Below are positions 1-5,700 of a DNA stretch of 8,734 nt, one piece after another; the stretch's first letter is position 1; every line of letters starts with the position of its first letter. Below the pieces are notes generated by a model. It searched no databases. It saw nothing but the letters and a program-made list of their open reading frames with translations, and had not been told where the DNA came from. The stretch is from Lachnospiraceae bacterium (GTDB lineage: Bacteria > Bacillota > Clostridia > Lachnospirales > Anaerotignaceae): NCBI GenBank assembly GCA_028695945.1, contig JAQVIB010000076.1:1-8734 (forward strand), in the 5' to 3' direction. A program made the position numbers and the translations under genes.

Positions 1-717
1 CGCAATTGTATTGTCTGTAGGTGCATAACTGCAGTTAACATTTCCCACCATAGATTCAACTACCTGCTGAATTTCGTTTGAACTTGCAACAGTATAAACC
101 TTGCTTTCAAGACCTGCATTTTTGCAAGCTTCTTCAGCCATAGCCGCTTGAATGTCTGAGTTAGACTCTGCTGTGCAGTAAAGTATGCCAACAGTTTTAG
201 CTTCAGGCAATACTCTTTTTAATAAATCAATCTGTTCTTTAACAGGTGTTAAGTCTGATGTTCCTGTTACGTTTCCGCCTGGTGCGTCGTTAGAAGCAAC
301 AAGTCCTGAACCAGCTGGGTCTGTAACAGCTGTAATAATAACTGGTATCTCAGTTGTTGCACCAACCACTGCCTGTGCCGCTGGTGTTGCAATTGCTAAA
401 ATAAGGTCATTTCCGTTGTTTACTAAAGATTCTGCAATTGTCTGGCAAGCAGATTGGTCGCCAGATGCGTTTTGCTGGTCTGCTTCATACTTAATGCCTG
501 CCTCATCAAGAGCGGCAAAAAAGCCCTTATTAGATGCATCAAGTGCATCATGCTGAACAAGCTGAAGAACACCTATTTTATATGTAGTATCATCAGTTGC
601 TTGTGTTTCGGCAGCTGGCTTAGCATCTGCTGCTGGTGCTGCAGCCTTATTCGCCGCACAACCTGCAAGTGAGCCTGCAAGTACAATAGTCATAATAATT
701 GAACATAATTTTTTCAT
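1..717 (-). CDS. ABC transporter substrate-binding lipoprotein, PF04392 (TrpX-like) family, 3' end outside window
   Basis: Reading leftward from the ATG at 717-715 gives 239 codons without a stop to base 1, so the C-terminus lies outside the window. The start follows an AGAGGA ribosome binding site about 10 bases upstream. Residues 1-19 are a lipoprotein signal peptide with lipobox L-A-G before Cys20, so the mature protein should be lipid-anchored on the outer face of the membrane. An Ala-rich linker (about 21-45) leads to the binding domain, which begins YKIGVLQLVQHDALDAS, a hallmark of PF04392 proteins (cd06325 fold). IPVIITAVTDPAGSGLV and GGNVTGTSDL further in also fit. Family members feed ABC importers of amino acids or related small molecules (TrpXYZ in streptococci); permease and ATPase genes normally follow and would lie left of base 1. 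The ligand cannot be read from the sequence. Family call is firm, substrate unknown. Confidence 0.93.
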   Translation of the reverse strand, partial: MKKLCSIIMTIVLAGSLAGCAANKAAAPAADAKPAAETQATDDTTYKIGVLQLVQHDALDASNKGFFAALDEAGIKYEADQQNASGDQSACQTIAESLVNNGNDLILAIATPAAQAVVGATTEIPVIITAVTDPAGSGLVASNDAPGGNVTGTSDLTPVKEQIDLLKRVLPEAKTVGILYCTAESNSDIQAAMAEEACKNAGLESKVYTVASSNEIQQVVESMVGNVNCSYAPTDNTIA

Positions 718-752
718 ATCTCATCATCCTCTTTTCGAAATATCACTTCACT

Positions 753-788
753 GCACAAAAGTGTCAAAATTTTAGCACGTAAAAGTGT
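753..788. repeat. Direct repeat GCAC-AAAAGTGT in the lipoprotein promoter/leader
   Basis: Plus strand shows GCAC+AAAAGTGT at 753-764 and GCAC+gt+AAAAGTGT at 775-788, about two helical turns apart. The copies sit between the two candidate promoters of the lipoprotein gene and overlap the -35 of the nearer one. The spacing and place suit a regulator site; no regulator is identified. Confidence 0.35.
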
Positions 789-806
789 AAAAGCATTAAT
801 GTTGTA

Positions 807-835
807 AGTTTACTCCACATAACTCATTTTGTCAA
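807..835 (-). promoter_or_regulatory. Probable sigma-A promoter of the substrate-binding lipoprotein gene
   Basis: On the minus strand TTGACA (835-830) is followed after exactly 17 bases by TAAACT (812-807), a perfect -35 and a 4/6 -10. Transcription would start near 800, giving a leader of about 83 bases. A second candidate lies closer to the gene: TTGACA (767-762), 17 bases, GATATT (744-739). Either or both could be used. Confidence 0.55.
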
Positions 836-879
836 TATAACTTTTCCATGAATACATTAGCCAAAAATCATAAAAATTT

Positions 880-914
880 AACCGCTTCCTGTTTAGTTTT
901 ACCAAGTAGCGGTT
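880..914. repeat. Inverted repeat AACCGCT / AGCGGTT
   Basis: Seven-base arms (880-886 and 908-914) enclose a 21-base spacer. On the minus strand the right arm is followed by AAATTTTTATG, so it could form a weak terminator-like hairpin upstream of the lipoprotein promoter. The long loop makes this uncertain. It is one of the few structured elements in the gene-poor stretch 718-1160. Confidence 0.3.
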
Positions 915-929
915 TAATATGTAATATCT

Positions 930-955
930 ATAAGAATTATTTAAATAATTCTTAT
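930..955. repeat. 26-bp perfect palindrome in an AT-rich intergenic region
   Basis: The half ATAAGAATTATTT (930-942) is followed without a spacer by its exact reverse complement (943-955). A loop-free palindrome this long fits a dimeric DNA-binding site or cruciform better than a transcription terminator. It lies about 95 bases upstream of the -35 of the lipoprotein gene promoter. Confidence 0.6.
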
Positions 956-1146
956 TTTGTAAAGTTATAGCCTGCTTTTTTTGCTTTAAAGGAAGCATTT
1001 TAAGCGAGGGTTGGAATCCTTACTTTATTAAACTGTTTTTTGCTGGCAAAGAAAAACCTGCCATAGTTTTGGCAAATGGATATGAAGATAATTTGTATGA
1101 ATATTCTCGTTGTGTATACGAAATACAAATTTTAATTCCTCAATAA
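949..1146 (+). pseudogene. Unrecognised rightward open frame, possible 3' remnant of a lost gene
   Basis: The frame is open from 949 (after a TAA at 946-948) to the TAA at 1144-1146, 65 codons, and has no ATG. The later part translates as an ordinary protein-like string (for example NPYFIKLFFAGKEKPAIVLA and NGYEDNLYEYSRCVYEIQ). Its stop codon lies immediately before a bidirectional hairpin terminator at 1147-1184, where a gene end convergent with the dehydrogenase remnant would be expected. I recognise no family and see no usable ribosome binding site with a standard start. It may be a decayed gene end or chance. Confidence 0.25.
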
Positions 1147-1184
1147 AAAATAAGCTATTGCTAATGTATGCAACAGCTTATTTT
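1147..1184. terminator. Bidirectional hairpin terminator
   Basis: Arms AAAATAAGCT (1147-1156) and AGCTTATTTT (1175-1184) pair over 10 bp. After one mismatch, TTGC (1158-1161) pairs with GCAA (1170-1173) around an 8-base loop. An A-rich left flank and T-rich right flank give a U-tract in either direction. Leftward, it ends the HAD/dehydrogenase transcript, whose current reading frame stops inside the loop (1163-1161). Rightward, it lies directly after the stop of the 949-1146 open frame. Confidence 0.75.
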
Positions 1185-1651
1185 ATTGCTTATATTATTT
1201 TTTTTATTATATTCCTCTAAATCAGCAATTGCCTTGTACAATTTTTCTGCCGTAACCTCATATGGTGCATTGTGTATATCATCCACCTCAAGGCACTTAT
1301 CAATTGTAGTATTTATAAAAATATGTACCGCTGGCATAATAGTTTCATACGTATCACGCATTACACCTGTTGGGTAATACATTATAGCCTCTGTAGATGC
1401 TGCGGCACAGGTGCCTGCAATTGTGGGGAAAGTGAATCAGGCTTTTTAGAGGTACAAGATGAATACTTGCAAGTATCCAATGCCTTTCCGCCACCAAATG
1501 CAAAAATCACGTCTGCCTCTTTTAATTTAGGTTGGCTCATAACCATTTCTGCATTTTCATAGGAAGCTTCGCCGCCATACCAAATATAATCTATAATTTC
1601 AAGGTCTGTACCTGCAATTGCCTTTTCAAGTTCGTCTTTTGCTGCCGCCAT
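1161..1651 (-). pseudogene. Iron-containing alcohol dehydrogenase (GldA-like) remnant: truncated, frameshifted and internally deleted
   Basis: Three pieces of one Fe-ADH family protein are visible in order. (1) 1651-1439, in frame with the upstream HAD domain: MAAAKDELEKAIAG, then YGGEASYENAEM and the nucleotide-binding FAFGGGKALDTCK (the GGG motif of the family). (2) After a one-base-type frameshift at about 1437-1441, FTFPTIAGTCAAASTEAI and MYYPTGVM continue to HIFINTTI near 1302. (3) The sequence then jumps directly to DDIHNAPYEVTAEKLYKAI, which matches the extreme C-terminus of GldA-type enzymes (E. coli GldA ends with a comparable ETIHNMP...TPDQVYAAL segment). About 200 residues between pieces 2 and 3 are missing, including the Asp/His/His metal ligands, as are about 35-45 residues at the N-terminus. 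It can have no dehydrogenase activity. Family membership is clear; the lost enzyme's substrate is not known. Confidence 0.85.
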
Positions 1652-2335
1652 ATCATCCATGTACATACCCTTAATTATAAGTGCAAGTGTTTTAAGGTCT
1701 CCGCAAAGAATATCTTCTTGGTCATCGCCAGGACGAATAATACCTTGTCTGTTTACCCAAATTGTTCTGTAACCTAATTTGTTGCCTGGCATAACGTCAT
1801 ATTTAAAACCAAAGCCTGCATGCATCATTTCATCTACAGTTAAACCAAGTCTTTCTCTGGAAAGGTCAAACCCGTGTGTGTTTGGCTTGTAGCATCCTGC
1901 CATTTCTGCCGTTACAACATCATCAGCCTCAATGCATGTGTTTTCCATTACAGCCTTAATAGTGTCATTGTCTGTATTTGTAAGGTATACAACCTTCGTA
2001 TATTTTCTAAGTTCTTTTATTGCTTCAACAGAATCTGGGAATGCTTTCCACTTAGCCATAGACTGTGAAAATTCTTCTGCATCTTCCTCTGTAAAATCAA
2101 ACCCAAATTCTTTGCAAGTAATACCTAAAGTGTCACGCAACACCTGACGGTAAGGACGGTATTTTTCCTGTATGTAATCAAACTGAAGCTCTTCCCATTT
2201 CTGCTGAACTGTTTTAGGGTCTACACCTGTTATACCCTTTTTCTCCATAAATTTTTTGAAGAAGTCTTGAATTTCACCTTCCCAGTCGATAATTGTTCCG
2301 AACACATCAAAAGTAATAGCCTTTGGCACTGACAT
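1382..2335 (-). CDS. HAD-superfamily hydrolase, type II haloacid-dehalogenase-like, with a dehydrogenase-derived tail
   Basis: Residues are counted from the ATG at 2335; an ATG at 2344 is also in frame, but the ribosome binding site AAAGGA touches it, whereas it lies 8 bases before 2335, so 2335 is preferred. Residues about 4-225 form a full HAD domain. Motif I is FDVFGT with nucleophile Asp10 and no second Asp, as in L-2-haloacid dehalogenases. Motif II is LTNTDN (118-123), motif III is Lys150 in GCYKPN, and motif IV is YDVMPGN with Asp180, followed by TIWVNRQG. The domain therefore looks catalytically complete, acting on an unknown halo- or phosphorylated small molecule in the cytoplasm. 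From about residue 229 the frame runs without a break into Fe-dehydrogenase sequence, and after a frameshift near 1438 into 18 meaningless residues, ending at 1382. The native HAD stop seems to have been lost in a deletion that fused two genes. Confidence 0.85.
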   Translation of the reverse strand: MSVPKAITFDVFGTIIDWEGEIQDFFKKFMEKKGITGVDPKTVQQKWEELQFDYIQEKYRPYRQVLRDTLGITCKEFGFDFTEEDAEEFSQSMAKWKAFPDSVEAIKELRKYTKVVYLTNTDNDTIKAVMENTCIEADDVVTAEMAGCYKPNTHGFDLSRERLGLTVDEMMHAGFGFKYDVMPGNKLGYRTIWVNRQGIIRPGDDQEDILCGDLKTLALIIKGMYMDDMAAAKDELEKAIAGTDLEIIDYIWYGGEASYENAEMVMSQPKLKEADVIFAFGGGKALDTCKYSSCTSKKPDSLSPQLQAPVPQHLQRL

Positions 2336-2392
2336 TAAAATCATCCTTTCTATCTGTAATTTATTTTCCTAGTCTTTGTTTCCTACAAAATA

Positions 2393-2423
2393 ATCTTATT
2401 GTGTGTAGCTACAATAGAGTCAA
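2393..2423 (-). promoter_or_regulatory. Candidate promoter for the HAD gene
   Basis: On the minus strand TTGACT (2423-2418) is followed after 19 bases by TAAGAT (2398-2393). The spacer is longer than the ideal 17. Transcription would begin near 2386, about 50 bases before the preferred start codon. It is the best pair I see in the upstream region, not a strong one. Confidence 0.3.
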
Positions 2424-2482
2424 CTGTTTTTTACAAAATATTATACTAATAAATAACTAGACTAATATAAAATTAGACAGGG

Positions 2483-2512
2483 AAAAAGCCATGCTTGGGA
2501 ACATGGCTTTTT
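2483..2512. terminator. Strong symmetric hairpin, terminator-like in both directions
   Basis: Arms AAAAAGCCATG (2483-2493) and CATGGCTTTTT (2502-2512) form 11 perfect pairs around an 8-base loop, with a T5 run at the end in either orientation. The large gene to the right already has its own terminator at 2699-2734 and no gene is recognisable on the plus strand to the left. The hairpin therefore appears to serve an unannotated transcript or a leader. The rest of 2345-2757 is AT-rich and otherwise holds only the candidate HAD promoter and a 21-codon open frame described under findings. Confidence 0.6.
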
Positions 2513-2698
2513 AGGAAGGATGGTATTATGAATTTCTTTTTTGGGGTTTGTTGTATCTCGTTTACAAATACTAATATAAACCATAATTGTTAATTACCTA
2601 TGTAGAATTTTAAAACAAACTGTGAACAAATTCTTTAGTATTTATTAAGACAGTAAATTACACAAATTCCAAGGAATTGTTATCTTTTTTGGCAAACA

Positions 2699-2734
2699 AA
2701 AACCCACTGACAGCTATTGCCACCAATGGGTTTT
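2699..2734 (-). terminator. Rho-independent terminator of the SLH protein gene
   Basis: On the minus strand, starting 24 bases after the TAA stop, AAAACCCA (2734-2727) pairs with TGGGTTTT (2706-2699). The inner bases pair partly, including G-U pairs. The hairpin continues into TTTTTGTTTG (2702-2693), a good U-tract. Confidence 0.75.
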
Positions 2735-2757
2735 CTTAATTTGTTTAAAATACTTTA

Positions 2758-5700
2758 TTATTTAGCTACTTCTTCACAGTAACGCATTAAAATTGATGCT
2801 ACTTGTGCACGTGTTGCTTTTCCTGTAGGGTCAAGCTGGCTTTCGTTTACTCCTGAAACTAAGCCTGCATTTACTGCCCAAGTTACAGATTCCAATGCCC
2901 ATCCAGAAATTTTGCTGTAGTCGGAAAATTCCTTTACATCCATTCCCCTTTGGCTTGTATCGTAACCTTTAAACTTAGAATATCTGTACATAATTGCCGC
3001 CATTTGTTCTCTGGTAATGGTATCCTTTGGTCCAAAAAGACCGTTGCCATAGCCTTCAACAATTTTGTATTCAGCCGCCCATGCTACTGCGTCTGTGTAA
3101 TATTCGCCATCGGCAACATCTGTAAAGCTAGACTTAGCCTTTGCACTTGGCTTTCCTTCAAGTCTCCAAAGAATAGTAACAATCATGCCTCTATCAGTGC
3201 TGATGTTTGGACCAAACTTGCCCTCACCAGTACCAGACATTAATCCGTTTTCAGTAACATAATCTACAGCTTGTTTAAACCAATCGCTGTCTTTTACATC
3301 ACTGTATGGAACAGTTGTAGCTGGAATTTCTTCTTTTGCTTCTTCTTTAACTTCCTCAAAGCTTGCAGTAATTGTGTGTGCCTTAGTAACATCTTCAAAT
3401 GTATATTTTGTAACCTTGCCAACGCTTACACCATCAACTAATACATCCTTCACTTCATAACCTTTGTTTGGTGTAATTGTAAAGGTTTTGTCTGCATTTT
3501 TTGAAATAGAAACTATGCCGTCTGGGCTGATAGCACCGCCTTTTTCTGCTTTAGCAGTAATATTGTATGAACTGCTAACGCTTCCGCCGCCACCACCATT
3601 GCTGCTGCTGTCGTCACTGCTTTTACTTTTTGTAAATGCAAAACTTACTGTACCTTTAACTGCACCAGACAAGTCAACAGGCTCAATGTTTTCATTTGTT
3701 ACACTTAAAGTATCGCCTGTATGAACAAGACTCCAGTAGTTATAGCCATACCCAACTTCTGTACCCTTTATTGAACTAATTTGTGTACCACTTGGTACAT
3801 TTGCAATTGAAACCATGTCACTTTGTGCCTTGTCACTTAGTCCATCTCTATTTGATATATCTACAACGCAGAAAGGTGCAATTTTTGCATTTGTAACTAA
3901 TTTACTTGTGCTGTCTATTTCTAACCTGCCGTTAATGATGTAAACACCATAATCACAACCTACCGTAAGGGTAGAACCGCCTGTTACAGTTACACCGCCA
4001 TCTTGTGCAGAAACACCTCGTTCACTTGCATGAACGGTCATTTGTGCGCCGTTTAACACCTGTAAAGTATCTAAGTAAACTGCTGAAGCCATTTCACTTG
4101 AAACCGAAAGCGAAGTTCCTGTTCCACTTACAATAAGCGTTCCGTCGTTTCCGCTTTCTCCAAGGTCAATACGACCACCAACATTCACCTTTGCTCCGCC
4201 TTCAATGGTTACACTATCTCCGTTAACTTTACCGCCATCAATACTACCATTTAAAGTAAATGTTCCGTTACCAGTAAAAGTCAAGTTGCAACTGTAACCG
4301 CCAGAAAACATAATCCCTTCCTCTGCTACAGTATTTCCTTCTAATGCAATGGTTACAGGCACATTGCTTGGTAACTCAATGTTTCCTGTGTTCACATAAA
4401 CATTATCTAATGTTAAGGTAAAACCATCTGTAGGGTTCCCTTCCCATCTGTATTCTTCTGTGGTCTTTTCATTTGTATCCAGAATTATGTCATTAACCCA
4501 GTTCATTGGGTCTCCGCTATTGGTATAGCACACTGGGTAATCTTCCTTAACCGGCACTTTAATAGTTCCTGAGCCTGTTGCTTTTATAATTGCCGCTGCA
4601 GCTTTAACTTCCTCCGCTGTAGTTCCTGATGGTAAATAGATTGTGCCGTTGTTTACAAGAGTACCGTTATTTGTAAAATAGTCACTAATACTCAGACCTT
4701 TCATATAGCTAGCCATGTTCAAGATTGCACCACTTGGAATAGTAAGGGTACTTCCTGTAGGAATGTTAAGCTTTACGGACATTTCTTTCCCTGGATTTCC
4801 TAAATAAAGCATAATTCTTTGGTCTGTATCTACACTGCCGTCATTGCTATAAGCTACCATTGGGGCAGTTCCGTAAGGTGTAAGGGTAAGAACACGACTT
4901 GTGCCATTCATTTCAAGGCTAGCAACCAAAGCATTTAATGTACCGCCTGTTTTATTAATATTGCCGTATACTGCTAAACTGCCAGATCCTGCACCGCTGG
5001 TTACTGTGCCGCCTGTCATTTCAAAATTGCCAATGCAGCCAATATAACCACTAGCGTCCTCACCGCCTGGAGTGAAAATACTGCCTCCCTGTACAAGGGC
5101 CTTTCCAAAAATTTGCAAATTATTGGATACTTCCAAATCTCCGCCTTTCATTTGGAAATCTGCTGTTGTAAGGCTAAAACAGTGTTCACTTGTATCCCCA
5201 CTTTGAAGTGTTCCGCTTTCCATAACAAATGTACCGTCTGTGGAAATAGATGGCATTTCTGAGCCATAATCTTTAACGCTTAAACTTCCGTTGCCAGAAA
5301 CCGTCAGGCTGTAAGGCTGTGGTGCAGTTGCACTTAAAGAACCATCAAATTCTAAAACCTCGCCCTGCTGAATTGCAGTAGCACCAGTTTCCGAAGTGTC
5401 CATGTTGGTTAAAGAATTTTCCCCTTCCAAAACCAATTTAATATTGCTTTTTGGCAAGGTAATTAATGGGTTTTCTTGGTCATTAGAAATTACAGCATTG
5501 TGCATAGTTAAAGTGCCGTTGCTTGGTGAAAAAATCACATAGCCACTATCACCTGCTTTATAATATGTGTCTGCTGTTGGGGTATCTACTGTAAAATCTA
5601 CCCCTGCATTGCTTATATCGCCACCATCTGGATACAAAACACCATTCACAATTGCAACAGCTTTGTCGCCAATCATAATTGTGCCATTGCCTGTAATATT

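Noticed and set aside
185..556. Rightward 123-codon open frame
   Set aside because: It lies antisense to the lipoprotein coding sequence, which has clear family motifs, a lipobox and a ribosome binding site; the antisense product is unlike any protein I know.
810..998. Leftward 62-codon open frame in the gap before the lipoprotein gene
   Set aside because: It reads straight through the palindrome, the inverted repeat and the promoter, has low-complexity Lys/Asn/Tyr content and no recognisable family.
1003..1020. GAGGGTTGGAATCC resembles a T-box or tRNA T-arm motif
   Set aside because: No anticodon or acceptor arms, no T-box antiterminator pairing and no specifier stem are visible; the match is short and falls inside the rightward open frame.
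1272..1562. Rightward open frame across the dehydrogenase remnant
   Set aside because: It is antisense to recognisable Fe-ADH sequence; an artefact of reading the complementary strand.
2670..2682. AATTC-CAAG-GAATT short hairpin followed by a T-run
   Set aside because: Only five A/T-rich pairs; too weak to call a terminator beside the clear one at 2699-2734.
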